From an uncultured Verrucomicrobiae bacterium (GTDB lineage: Bacteria > Verrucomicrobiota > Verrucomicrobiia > Limisphaerales > AAA164-E04), in the NCBI GenBank assembly GCA_951813855.1, contig OX638380.1, forward strand, positions 3,178,876-3,242,875: a stretch of DNA of 64,000 nt. The letters run 5' to 3'. The notes beneath the pieces are model-generated. The model searched no databases. It was not told where the DNA came from and saw nothing but the letters and a program-made list of their open reading frames with translations. The position numbers and the translations under genes were made by a program. This document shows, in pieces, positions 9,225-17,407 of the stretch (the stretch's first letter is position 1; the number at the start of each line of letters is the position of its first letter).

Positions 9225-10619
9225 TTAGCGAACTGAGTTATCGGGCAGGCTCCAGGCCGTGCCTTCTTTGAGTACGCCGGCGTGCAATCGGGTCAGCGAC
9301 GCTCCTAATTGCCGAGTCAACTCGGGCCGTTCCGACGCCAAATCAAATTGCTGTGCGAGATCGTCGGCCAAATTGAACAGCCGGTAGTTGGTCGGAACGC
9401 TGTTGCGGATGCGGGGAAGATCTTCGCGTTTCATTTGATGGGTTTTGGAGCGTTGAGCGTCGTCGGTGTCCGCAATAAGCACCCACTGATCGGAGCGCAG
9501 GGCGAGCGAGGGATTGACCCGGTAGAAAAACCAGTAAAGCGGTTGGGTTCGTCTGAACCGCTCGGGTTCGCCCTTCAGCAGCGGGAGTATGCTGGCACCG
9601 TCCAGCTTGCGGTTGCGAGGCGGATCAATGCCGGCGATCTCGCAGACTGTCGGGAGGTAATCGACTCCGCTGATCGTCACGGCGGATTGCGAACCGGAAG
9701 TGATAGCTCCAGGCCAGCGGAAGATCCCGGGAACCCGGTGGCCACCCTCCCAGATGTTTGACTTTTGCCCCTTGAGGCCTTGGCGGGAAAATTGATTCAA
9801 GGGGCCGTTGTCCGAGGTCAAGAACACGACCGTTCGGTCGAGCGCGTCACTGGATTTCAGCTGAGTCATGAGCTTGCCGACGGCGCGGTCCACGTTCTCG
9901 ATGTTCGCGTGATAGGTCGCCTGCTTGCGGTTCAGTTCCGGAAAGAGTCGGCGATACTTTTCGACCAATTCCGGAGGGGAGGCGATCGGTGTATGGGGTT
10001 CGTGGAACCAGACGCAGGCGAAAAACGGTTTTTCGGGAGTTTCGCGTTGAATGCGTTGCAACCACTCGGCGGTTTCCTCGACCACTATCTGGCAGGAATA
10101 GCCTTCAATCTTTCCGGTCGGTCGTCCGTTGCGAACGAAATTGACGGGATCGAGATGGCTGGGAGCCGCGTTGTTGTCGGTGCCCAGGGAATATTCGAAC
10201 CCTTGGTCGGCCGGAGCAGGCTGTTCCGATTCGAGCCGGGAAAGGTGCCATTTGCCGAAGTGGCCGGTGCGGTATCCTTGTTCGCGGAGGATTTCGGCGA
10301 CGGTGATTTCCTCGTCCCGAAGATGCATGAAATGATTCCTGGGAAGATAACTGTAGACCCCGGTCCGGGCGGGAATTCTGCCGGTCAGCAATCCGGCCCG
10401 AGCGGGCGAGCAATTTGTCGCGGCGGCATGGCAGTCCGTGAAGCGGATGCCTTCGGCGGCGAGCCGATCGATGTGCGGGGTCTGGATGCGGCTCTCGTAG
10501 CAACCGAAGTCCGTCCAGCCGGCGTCGTCCAGGAGGATCAGGAGAAAATTCGGGCGATCCTTGGCGGTCGCCGTCAGCAGCAGGATCAAGAACAAGGAGA
10601 TTGCGATTATCGATTTCAT
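9225..10619 (-). CDS. Secreted sulfatase (alkaline phosphatase superfamily)
   Basis: A 464-residue protein from an ATG at 10619. It begins with a signal peptide (MKSIIAISLFLILLLTATA). DRPNFLLILLDDAGWTDFG supplies the metal-binding Asp pair (31-32), and the sulfatase signature C-S-P-A-R at 70-74 carries the Cys that must be converted to formylglycine. FGKWHL and TSDNGP are further family landmarks. The enzyme would hydrolyse sulfate esters in the periplasm or outside the cell; the substrate is unknown, though sulfated algal or host polysaccharide is usual for such genes in marine Verrucomicrobiota. The frame is open for 75 more codons upstream, but those overlap the divergent DUF1080 gene's leader and precede the signal peptide, so the shorter start is preferred. 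The divergent DUF1080 neighbour, 203 bp away, suggests a shared glycan-degradation role. Confidence 0.9.
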   Translation of the reverse strand: MKSIIAISLFLILLLTATAKDRPNFLLILLDDAGWTDFGCYESRIQTPHIDRLAAEGIRFTDCHAAATNCSPARAGLLTGRIPARTGVYSYLPRNHFMHLRDEEITVAEILREQGYRTGHFGKWHLSRLESEQPAPADQGFEYSLGTDNNAAPSHLDPVNFVRNGRPTGKIEGYSCQIVVEETAEWLQRIQRETPEKPFFACVWFHEPHTPIASPPELVEKYRRLFPELNRKQATYHANIENVDRAVGKLMTQLKSSDALDRTVVFLTSDNGPLNQFSRQGLKGQKSNIWEGGHRVPGIFRWPGAITSGSQSAVTISGVDYLPTVCEIAGIDPPRNRKLDGASILPLLKGEPERFRRTQPLYWFFYRVNPSLALRSDQWVLIADTDDAQRSKTHQMKREDLPRIRNSVPTNYRLFNLADDLAQQFDLASERPELTRQLGASLTRLHAGVLKEGTAWSLPDNSVR

Positions 10620-10822
10620 GGGTGCCGGGTAACCGGAAGGCATTGAAAAGTTTTTTCCCGGCAATGCGAGAGAAAACCCCGTTCGCATTCCTGTCCCCTC
10701 AGGGGCGCGGTTGCGGGGGACAGTCGTTCGCCATGCCCCGCAGCGGCGAATCGAACCCGCCCCAGCCCGAGGCGAAGGAATCTGGACTTGCGCGGCGCAA
10801 TCGGGTACCAAGAGTGGAATCC

Positions 10823-11560
10823 ATGAGCATTTTTCGCGCAGCATTCGTCGGCTTGGCCGTGTTGGCTTTGTTCGGCTATCGGCAGTGGGCGGCGCCGCAG
10901 GGAACGGCCGAGGAAAGCAAGTCCCCGTTCATCGCCATGTTCGACGGTAAAAATCTGAAAGGTTGGACCCCCATGATGAGGCAGGGAGCCGAACCCGACG
11001 CCTGGTATGTCGAAAACGGAATCATCGTGGGCGACGGCGACCGGGGCATCGGTTATCTCGCCTACGACCGGCCGGACATCGAGGATTTCGAAATGATCTT
11101 CCAATATCGCTTTCCCGGCAAAGGCAATAGCGGCGTCAATATCCGAGCCACGAAGGATCCTACCGGCAAGCGGGACTTTCAGGGTTATCATGCCGACTTG
11201 GGGCATGTGGGCATCGGCCGCAACGTCTTGGGCGCCTGGGACTTTCACACGCCCGGAAGGAGGGAGCACGGCTGTTTCCGCGGCGACCGGTTGGTAATCG
11301 ACGTTAATGATCGTCCGGCGGTAACTCCGTTGGCGGGCGCGGTGCAGTTAGCGGATATCCGCAAGGGAGGCTGGAACGAGGTGCGATTGCTGGTCCGGGA
11401 TAACCGGTTTCAGTTTTTTCTTAACGGCAAGCCTTCGGCGGAATTCATCGAACATCTTCCGGAATCGAAGCGGCATCGCCGAGGCCTGATTCAATTGCAG
11501 TTGCACGATCCGGGCATGATCGTGCAGTTCCGGGAACTGAAGCTCAGGATCTTCAAGTAA
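10823..11560 (+). CDS. DUF1080 (3-keto-disaccharide hydrolase-fold) secreted protein
   Basis: 245 residues from an ATG at 10823. An N-terminal hydrophobic signal or anchor (MSIFRAAFVGLAVLALFGY) is followed by the DUF1080 jelly-roll: FIAMFDGKNLKGWTP, WYVENGIIVGDG, FEMIFQYRF, GNSGVNIRA, and the closing strands FFLNGKPSAEF...LIQLQLHDPG...VQFRELKLR. Members bind or hydrolyse sugars with a concanavalin-like fold and are very abundant in Planctomycetota and Verrucomicrobiota. The frame extends upstream to 10601 but that part has no signal peptide and crosses the divergent sulfatase promoter region. It shares a 203-bp intergenic region with the sulfatase and ends 17 bp before the convergent small FeoB-associated gene. 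Enzymatic activity is family knowledge; no catalytic residue was identified here. Confidence 0.85.
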   Translation: MSIFRAAFVGLAVLALFGYRQWAAPQGTAEESKSPFIAMFDGKNLKGWTPMMRQGAEPDAWYVENGIIVGDGDRGIGYLAYDRPDIEDFEMIFQYRFPGKGNSGVNIRATKDPTGKRDFQGYHADLGHVGIGRNVLGAWDFHTPGRREHGCFRGDRLVIDVNDRPAVTPLAGAVQLADIRKGGWNEVRLLVRDNRFQFFLNGKPSAEFIEHLPESKRHRRGLIQLQLHDPGMIVQFRELKLRIFK

Positions 11561-11577
11561 CCGGTCGAAGCCGCCCG

Positions 11578-11736
11578 TTAGCGCCGTTTCGTTTTCGGGA
11601 GGGGCGTTTTCTCGGTCGGCGAAGTGTCGGAACAGTGGCACCCGGAGGTGCGGCGGTAGGCCCTTCGGATCAACAGCGCCACCGTAATCGATACGATGAC
11701 CAAAACGGCGACGCTCTGCCAGTCGGAAGGGAACAT
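11578..11736 (-). CDS. Small FeoB-associated Cys-containing membrane peptide (52 aa)
   Basis: Found by reading the minus strand 12 bases after the feoB stop. The frame runs from ATG (11736) to TAA (11578): MFPSDWQSVAVLVIVSITVA, then LLIRRAYRRTSGCHCSDTSP and a basic tail ending KTKRR. It has one transmembrane helix (residues 8-23), a positive-inside stretch (RRAYRR) and a CHC pair. This is the layout of the FeoB-associated Cys-rich small membrane proteins that close many feo operons, a proposed functional stand-in for FeoC. Its position as the last gene after feoA-feoB supports this. No strong Shine-Dalgarno is visible; coupling from feoB is likely. Its role (redox sensing or helping Fe(II) transfer) is inference. 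Confidence 0.7.
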   Translation of the reverse strand: MFPSDWQSVAVLVIVSITVALLIRRAYRRTSGCHCSDTSPTEKTPLPKTKRR

Positions 11737-11748
11737 GGGCCGGATCGT

Positions 11749-13857
11749 TCAGTAGCCGAAGAGGGAGCCGACTTGAAACACCGACAGGGCGGCCACGTAG
11801 GCCGCCAAGGTGAGGTATCCCAATTGGAACAATGGCCATTTCCAGCTGTTGGTTTCCCGTTTGACGATCGCCAACGTGCTCATGCATTGCATGGCGAATA
11901 CGTAAAAGACCATCAAACTCAGGCACACCAACGGAGTGTACCGGAGAGAGCCGTCCGGTTTCGTTTCGGTTAGCAGGCGGTCGCGGAGAACCCGGATTTC
12001 GACTTCGTCTTCGGATTCCACTTGGTACACGATCGTCATGGTGCTGACGAACACTTCCCGGGCCGCGAAGGACGCCAGCAAGCCGATGCCGATTTTCCAG
12101 TCGTATCCCAGCGGGGCGATCAGCGGTTCGATGACCTGACCGACTTGACCGGCGACACTGTGCTGAAGCTGCACGGCGTTGTCCGGCGAATCGGATTTCG
12201 GATAGTTCGAAGCCGCCCAGAGCAGGATCGAGATTCCGAGAATGATCGTCCCGGCCCGGCGGACGAAGATGCCGGTGCGTTCCCAGAGAAAGAGGAAGAT
12301 TTTTCGGAAAGAGGGCGTTTTGTAAGAAGGCAATTCGAGAACCATCGCGGTGCTTTCTCTTTTGGCGAGACTGCGATTGAACACCCAAGCGAATACAAAG
12401 GCGCCGAAAGTTCCCAACAGGTACATCGAGACCATGATCCCGGCTTTGACGAACGCCGACACTTGTTCGGTCGGGATCATGGCGGCTATCATGAGCAGGT
12501 ACACCGGCAACCGGGCCGAACAACTCGCCAACGGCAGCACCAAAATGGTGATCAGGCGGTCCTTGGGGTTTTCGATCGTGCGCGTGGCCATTACGCCGGG
12601 TACGGCGCAAGCGTAAGAACTCAACAGCGGTAGAAAGGATTTGCCGTTGAGCCCCACCCGGCTCATCAGTCGATCCATGATGAAGGCCAACCGCGCCATG
12701 TAACCGGTGTCTTCCATCAGCCCGATAAAGAAAAACAGAATCAGGATCTGAGGCAGAAAGATGACGACGCCGCCGATTCCCGCGATGACTCCGTCCACGA
12801 TCAAATCTCTCAGATCGCCTGCCGGCAAGGTGGCTTCTACCCTCTTGCCGGCGGCGCTGAAGCCGGTCTCGATCCAGGACATCGGACCGTCGGCGATGCT
12901 GAAGATCAAATAAAAGAGAACGCTGAGACAGAACACGACAGTCAACCATCCCCAAAGGGGATGCAGAAACACGGCGTCGAGGCGATCGGTCAACGTGGTT
13001 TGTTGCGTCTCGGGATGGCGAACCGCCGAGCGGCAACCCTTGCGAATCCAGCGGTAGCGGGCGGATATCGTTTGTTCCTCCCAATTCGGGATCTGTGCTT
13101 CGAGTTCCCGCCGCAGGCGAGTCAATTTGCCGGTAAGTTCCTCGTTGATTCCCAGTGATTCGTTCTCGCCTTGGGAAAGCAGGCAAAAGGTACCCGGATC
13201 CCAGGAACGGGTTAGGCCGGGGGATTCGTCCGCGGGCGGTTCCAGTTGGCGGCAGGCGTCGCTCAAGGCTTCGTTCAGTTCGGACGGCAAGCGAATTTCG
13301 ATCGGCGCGGGCGGCGGCAGGTGTTCCTGGGCCAAGGCGAATTTCAATTCGACCAACCCTTTTTTGGTGTTCGCTTGCAGGGGAATGACCGGGCAACCGA
13401 GGAGCTTTTGCAGGGCCGCGAAATCGATTTTCAAACGTTGGTTCTCGGCCAAGTCGATCATGTTGACGATTACGATCGTCGGGATGCCCAGTTCGATGAT
13501 CTGAGTGGCCAAGTAGAGATTTCTTTCCAGATTGCTGGCGTCCAGAACGCAAAGCACCCGGTCCGGACGGGGCGTATCAGAGCGTCGGCCTAAGAGGATA
13601 TCTCGCAAGATGGCTTCGTCGGGGGAGCGGGCGTTGAGACTGTAGGCTCCGGGCAGATCGATGAGCTTGATACGGTCGCCGCGGGGCGAAAAGCAGATGC
13701 CTTCTTTGCGCTCGACGGTGACTCCCGGATAGTTGCTGACTTTGTGGCGCAAGCCGGTCAAGGCGTTGAAGATCGTCGTTTTGCCGCAGTTCGGGTTGCC
13801 GACCAGAACGCAAGTCGGATGAGTCGTCGGCGACGAGGTTGCCAAGTTGCCAGTCAC
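11749..13857 (-). CDS. feoB: Ferrous iron transporter FeoB
   Basis: 702 residues, a normal length. The N-terminal G domain has G1 GNPNCGKTTIFNALTG, G2 within NYPGVTVERKEG, G3 DLPGAYSLNARSPDE and G4 NMIDLAEN. The membrane domain carries the conserved YACAVPGVMATRTI, LPLASCSARLPVYLL and LLASFAAREVFVSTM segments with the usual Cys residues. It moves Fe(II) across the inner membrane using the GTPase domain. The GTG start at 13857 overlaps the TGA of feoA as GTGA, so the two are coupled; an ATG would lie far into the G domain. The operon order is FeoA-like, feoA, feoB, small Cys peptide. Regulation by Fur or DtxR is expected, but no operator was identified. Confidence 0.96.
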   Translation of the reverse strand: MTGNLATSSPTTHPTCVLVGNPNCGKTTIFNALTGLRHKVSNYPGVTVERKEGICFSPRGDRIKLIDLPGAYSLNARSPDEAILRDILLGRRSDTPRPDRVLCVLDASNLERNLYLATQIIELGIPTIVIVNMIDLAENQRLKIDFAALQKLLGCPVIPLQANTKKGLVELKFALAQEHLPPPAPIEIRLPSELNEALSDACRQLEPPADESPGLTRSWDPGTFCLLSQGENESLGINEELTGKLTRLRRELEAQIPNWEEQTISARYRWIRKGCRSAVRHPETQQTTLTDRLDAVFLHPLWGWLTVVFCLSVLFYLIFSIADGPMSWIETGFSAAGKRVEATLPAGDLRDLIVDGVIAGIGGVVIFLPQILILFFFIGLMEDTGYMARLAFIMDRLMSRVGLNGKSFLPLLSSYACAVPGVMATRTIENPKDRLITILVLPLASCSARLPVYLLMIAAMIPTEQVSAFVKAGIMVSMYLLGTFGAFVFAWVFNRSLAKRESTAMVLELPSYKTPSFRKIFLFLWERTGIFVRRAGTIILGISILLWAASNYPKSDSPDNAVQLQHSVAGQVGQVIEPLIAPLGYDWKIGIGLLASFAAREVFVSTMTIVYQVESEDEVEIRVLRDRLLTETKPDGSLRYTPLVCLSLMVFYVFAMQCMSTLAIVKRETNSWKWPLFQLGYLTLAAYVAALSVFQVGSLFGY

Positions 13858-14081
13858 TTCGGCGGGTGGATTTCGATTAATTCGGCCTCTTGACGCCGCA
13901 GGGAAAGGCGCGTGCCGCCGAGCGCGATTTCGAGAGGATCTCCGAGGGGCGCGAAACGAACGAGTTTGACTTCGCTGCCCGGCAACACGCCCATTTCCCG
14001 CAACCGGTACAGATCGGCGCCGTGGCTGGCCAGAGAAGCGACGATCGCCGTGCTCCCCGGCTTCAGATCGGCCAAGTTCAT
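13854..14081 (-). CDS. feoA: FeoA ferrous iron transport accessory protein
   Basis: 75 residues with the SH3-like FeoA fold: MNLADLKPGSTAIVASL, then LYRLREMGVLPGSEVKLV, a PLGDPLEIALGGTRLSLRRQEA loop and a short tail ELIEIHP. The 'LREMGVLPGSEV' phrase is the family hallmark. FeoA is a cytosolic partner of FeoB. The gene overlaps feoB by four bases and follows a second FeoA-like gene by 20 bases. The ATG at 14081 is the only sensible start. Confidence 0.92.
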   Translation of the reverse strand: MNLADLKPGSTAIVASLASHGADLYRLREMGVLPGSEVKLVRFAPLGDPLEIALGGTRLSLRRQEAELIEIHPPK

Positions 14082-14100
14082 GGCGGGGTCGGCAGGGGAG

Positions 14101-14349
14101 TCAGACGGAATCAGGCTCGACCAGCACGTTCGCCGCCAGTTGCTGGCTGAGGCAAATCCGGGAGTCGCAGACCTTGCAGAGCAAGGTGCCGCTGTTATGC
14201 AGAATCTTGATTTCGGCGAATTCGCAGAATCCTAATTCCCGCAACCGATGGCACGTGGCCGGATGCCCTGACAGCCGCTGAACCTTCGCCTTGCGGCCGG
14301 GTTCGACATCGTGCAGTTTGATCCAGTTTGCGGAATCGGTAAGGCTCAT
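14101..14349 (-). CDS. Second FeoA-domain protein
   Basis: 82 residues from an ATG at 14349 (MSLTDSANWIKLHDVEPG). It has the FeoA pattern: RKAKVQRLSG, CHRLRELGFCEFAEIKIL, then SGTLLCKVCDSRICLSQQLAANVLVEP. Unlike the neighbouring FeoA it contains several cysteines, including CKVC and SRICL, so metal or redox sensitivity is possible. Two FeoA-type genes ahead of feoB occur in several phyla; the diverged one may be regulatory. The frame is open upstream to 14454, but the extra 35 residues are basic and low-similarity. The gene lies 108 bp after the adenylate-kinase-like gene, so a promoter may sit in that gap; none was clear. Confidence 0.85.
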   Translation of the reverse strand: MSLTDSANWIKLHDVEPGRKAKVQRLSGHPATCHRLRELGFCEFAEIKILHNSGTLLCKVCDSRICLSQQLAANVLVEPDSV

Positions 14350-14457
14350 GTTTCGGGTCGCCGACCGTTTCAGGCCACGAACGGAACGGAGTCTATCGAG
14401 ATTGAATCTCAAATGCAATAAGAAATGTCGCTTTTCTTCGCGACCGGCGATCAAGGC

Positions 14458-15711
14458 TCAACCCCGGCGGATTTCGGAGCCTTGGAAGCGGATGGTGATG
14501 CGGACGACTTGCTTGGAGAGGCAGGTGATTATGCCGGTGCGCAGATTGACGCGTTCGGGGACGTCGATGCGGTGTATGTCGGTGACGGCGTGGTAACCTC
14601 GTTCCGAGAAAATATCGATGAGCATGACCAGCGCCGTCGGGTTGAGGAGAATCGGATCTTCGGAGTTGACCGCCGCGATGCCGGAGATGGCGTGGCGAAC
14701 GACGACCGGCATGAATTTCCGTTCGATCAGATCGATGACCCGATGAAAAAGTTCGCTCTGGTAGCACTCGTAATGTTCCAGGCGCCGGACCAGGTCTTGC
14801 CGGGCGTGAACCACGATATCGCTGGCCAGCGGCATGCTGCGCAACCGGTCGAAAGTCTGCGGGTCCAGTTCCAGCGAACTCTGATACCGTAACTCTTTGA
14901 GAATGTTCTCCTCGACGTCCCCGATCGCGCCCTGGGCGTCGATGAAATGGTAAAAGTAAGTTTGCTTGAGCGATTGCAGCGCTTCCCACGTGCGCTCCTT
15001 GAACACCCGGTAGCGGTGCCGCGCCGCCTTCGGATCCAGATCGGTCACCCGTTCTTCGAGCAATTCTCCGATTCCCTGGGCGCGGACTTTTTGATTGTGG
15101 GCCGCCACCTTTTTGCCTCGTTGGAGTTGGCGTTCGACGCTGGTGCTTTCGTCGACGAAAAGCACCATGACGTGGACCGTCGGCTGGCGAAAATGAACGC
15201 GCAGGGGCGTATGGTAGAATTCCCGGCGCAACAGCTTCATGCGGTCGACCAGCAACTTAAGGCACTCGACTTGCACCTTGGTGCGGGGAAACCCGTCCAA
15301 GACGGCCCCGTCCCGGTACTGTTCGTCGAGTAATTCGCGGAAGACCAGATCGACGACTTCCCGGTCGCCGACCATGTTGCCCATGGCCTTGATCTTTTCG
15401 GCCTCCGGAGAGCTGAGCAAGGAACTGACGATGATCGAGCGGCAGGTGAGGCTCCGGGCCTTGAGGATGAAACCGGTTTGAGTGCCTTTACCCGACCCGG
15501 GAGCGCCGCCCAGTAGAATGAGTTCTTTGGCGAACCGTAGTTGTTCCTTGTCGAATTCCCGTTCCAACTCGTTCCAAACGGCGTCGAAGATGAGTTGGGC
15601 GTCCTTGATCTCCAGGTTCGGATCGGCCGGCGGCGCGGTGACCTCGCTCGAGGCCTTGGCTGGCTTGGCGGATGTCGCAAGGGGAGGAGCCATGACGAAA
15701 CGCGAATTCAA
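14458..15711 (-). CDS. Adenylate-kinase-like nucleoside monophosphate kinase with C-terminal extension
   Basis: 417 residues, about twice the length of ordinary adenylate kinase. Residues 69-78 are the P-loop GAPGSGKGTQ. AVLDGFPRT is the NMP-binding signature, and MVGDREVVDLVFRELL matches the adenylate kinase helix after the NMP-bind region. The C-terminal ~170 residues, from about FERLRSMPLASDIVV onward in sense, do not look like the usual CORE end and are of unknown function; they finish FQGSEIRRG. It likely phosphorylates AMP or a related nucleotide in the cytosol. An ATG six codons downstream (MAPPLATS) is an alternative start. It lies 61 bp after tyrS on the same strand, so co-transcription is plausible. 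Confidence 0.8.
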   Translation of the reverse strand: MNSRFVMAPPLATSAKPAKASSEVTAPPADPNLEIKDAQLIFDAVWNELEREFDKEQLRFAKELILLGGAPGSGKGTQTGFILKARSLTCRSIIVSSLLSSPEAEKIKAMGNMVGDREVVDLVFRELLDEQYRDGAVLDGFPRTKVQVECLKLLVDRMKLLRREFYHTPLRVHFRQPTVHVMVLFVDESTSVERQLQRGKKVAAHNQKVRAQGIGELLEERVTDLDPKAARHRYRVFKERTWEALQSLKQTYFYHFIDAQGAIGDVEENILKELRYQSSLELDPQTFDRLRSMPLASDIVVHARQDLVRRLEHYECYQSELFHRVIDLIERKFMPVVVRHAISGIAAVNSEDPILLNPTALVMLIDIFSERGYHAVTDIHRIDVPERVNLRTGIITCLSKQVVRITIRFQGSEIRRG

Positions 15712-15772
15712 TGGAACGAATCGGTTCTTGGCAATAGTATTTATCTCCCGGGGCCGGAGCGTAACCGGCCGC

Positions 15773-17050
15773 TTATTCGAAACGGGCCAGAACGTAATTC
15801 TTTTTGCCTTTGCGCAGGAGCAGGAAGCGGCGGAAAAGCAGGTCTTCCGGGCCGACGCGTTTTTGGGGATCGGTGAGGCGAACGTTGTTGAGATTGATTC
15901 CGCCGTTGCTGATATCCTTGCGGGCTTGACCTTTGGAGGGGCACAGCTTGGCCTCGATCAGCAAATCCACCAAGGGCCAAGACGGTTGCAGCCGCGCTTC
16001 GGGAATGACGACCGAAGGCACTTCGCTGCCGATGAACTCCAAGGCGGATTCGGCGGTCTGTCTCAGGTCGCCTCCGAACAAGATTTCGCTGGCGGCGACG
16101 GCGTTTTCCGCGGCGGCGGACCCGTGGATCAGCGAAGTCATTTCCCACGCCAATTTCTTCTGGGCCGTTCTGAGTTCCGGATGCAGGGTATGCTCCCGGT
16201 CCAGAGTCCCGATCTGCGCTTCGGTCAGGAAGGTGAAATATTTGAGGTGGCGAACGACGTCGCGATCGTCCGTCCGGATCCAGAATTGGTAAAAGCGGTA
16301 GACGCTCGTTTTGCGAGCGTCCAGCCAGACGGCGCCGTCGGCGGTCTTGCCGAATTTGGATCCGTCCGCGTTGGTGAGAAGCGGCAGTGTGAGACCGAAG
16401 ACGGCGGCTCCCGATTTTTTGCGGTTCAGGTCGATGCCGGCGGTGATGTTGCCCCATTGGTCGCTGCCCCCGATTTGCAAGACGCAGTCGTGGCTGGTGT
16501 ACAAGTGATGGAAATCGAACGCTTGCAGGAGCATGTAGCTGAATTCGGTATAGCTGATTCCCGATTCCCGGTCCTCCATGCGTGTGCGAACGCTTTCCTT
16601 GGCCACCATCATGTTGACGGAAAAGTGCTTGCCGACGTCTCGCAGAAAATCGAGGAACGAGACGGACGCCGTCCAGTCGTAGTTATCGAGCAAGAGAGCG
16701 GGACGCTCGGGAGTTTCGAAATCGAGCAGGCGGGTTAATTGTTCGGTGATCCGGGCGAGGTTCGCTTCGAGCCGGGTTCGAGGCATCAGCGATCTTTCGG
16801 CAGTCTTCCCACTGGGATCTCCGATGGCGCCGGTGGCTCCGCCGGCGACGGCGATCGGTCGATGTCCGAAGAGTTGAAAGCGCCGCAATGTCAGCAGCGG
16901 CACCAGATTGCCCACGTGAAGGCTATCGGCCGTTGGATCGAACCCGCAATAAAGCGTTTGGGGAGAAGTCAGTCGTTGGGCTAAATCGTCTTCGTGAGTG
17001 CAATCGTCGATCAACCCGCGCCATCTGAGTTCTTCCAATATGCTGTCCAT
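15773..17050 (-). CDS. tyrS: Tyrosyl-tRNA synthetase
   Basis: 425 residues from an ATG at 17050 (MDSILEELRWRGLIDDCT), the typical TyrS N-terminus; the frame is open 12 codons further but without similarity. The class I HIGH motif reads HVGN (residues 45-48) after YCGFDPTADSL. GGSDQWGNI is the tyrosine/AMP site, and the KMSKS equivalent is KFGKT in NADGSKFGKT. The C-terminus has an S4-like RNA-binding domain (SKGQARKDISNGGINLNN). This is the bacterial TyrS form with KFGK(S/T). It charges tRNA-Tyr in the cytosol. No T-box-like leader was seen upstream. Confidence 0.96.
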   Translation of the reverse strand: MDSILEELRWRGLIDDCTHEDDLAQRLTSPQTLYCGFDPTADSLHVGNLVPLLTLRRFQLFGHRPIAVAGGATGAIGDPSGKTAERSLMPRTRLEANLARITEQLTRLLDFETPERPALLLDNYDWTASVSFLDFLRDVGKHFSVNMMVAKESVRTRMEDRESGISYTEFSYMLLQAFDFHHLYTSHDCVLQIGGSDQWGNITAGIDLNRKKSGAAVFGLTLPLLTNADGSKFGKTADGAVWLDARKTSVYRFYQFWIRTDDRDVVRHLKYFTFLTEAQIGTLDREHTLHPELRTAQKKLAWEMTSLIHGSAAAENAVAASEILFGGDLRQTAESALEFIGSEVPSVVIPEARLQPSWPLVDLLIEAKLCPSKGQARKDISNGGINLNNVRLTDPQKRVGPEDLLFRRFLLLRKGKKNYVLARFE

Positions 17051-17407
17051 TAAAGCGGGGGGAGTTTGCCGTGAAGCCGGGGGCAAATCAATTTATTCCC
17101 CGGTTGACGGTTGGTCTCGGGCCGAGGGGGCGCAACGGTTGCCGGTTCCGGTACGATCCGTTCGTTCGGAACTTCCGGTCGAGGAGCGCGAAAGAACGAA
17201 TGATCTCCCGGCCTGGATCGGGAAGGGGCCTCCGGGGGCGCCGGGCTCGAGGACTCGAGCTCCGTCCCGCCGGACAAGGACGACCGTCATTTCGGCGCAG
17301 GCGCCGTCAAGAATAGCTTGCGTTACCGGACTGGGAACGAACCGCTCTAGAACTCTCGGACGAGTCCCGGAGCGGCGGCGTCCGGTTCGGGGACGAATGA
17401 TCGACGG
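17051..17407. other. Intergenic stretch, no gene seen
   Basis: 357 bases between the zinc protease and tyrS genes (both minus strand). Both strands have open frames of up to 137 codons, but they are Arg/Pro-rich with no recognisable domain and look like chance frames in GC-rich DNA. No clear terminator with a T-run was found. Confidence 0.5.
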
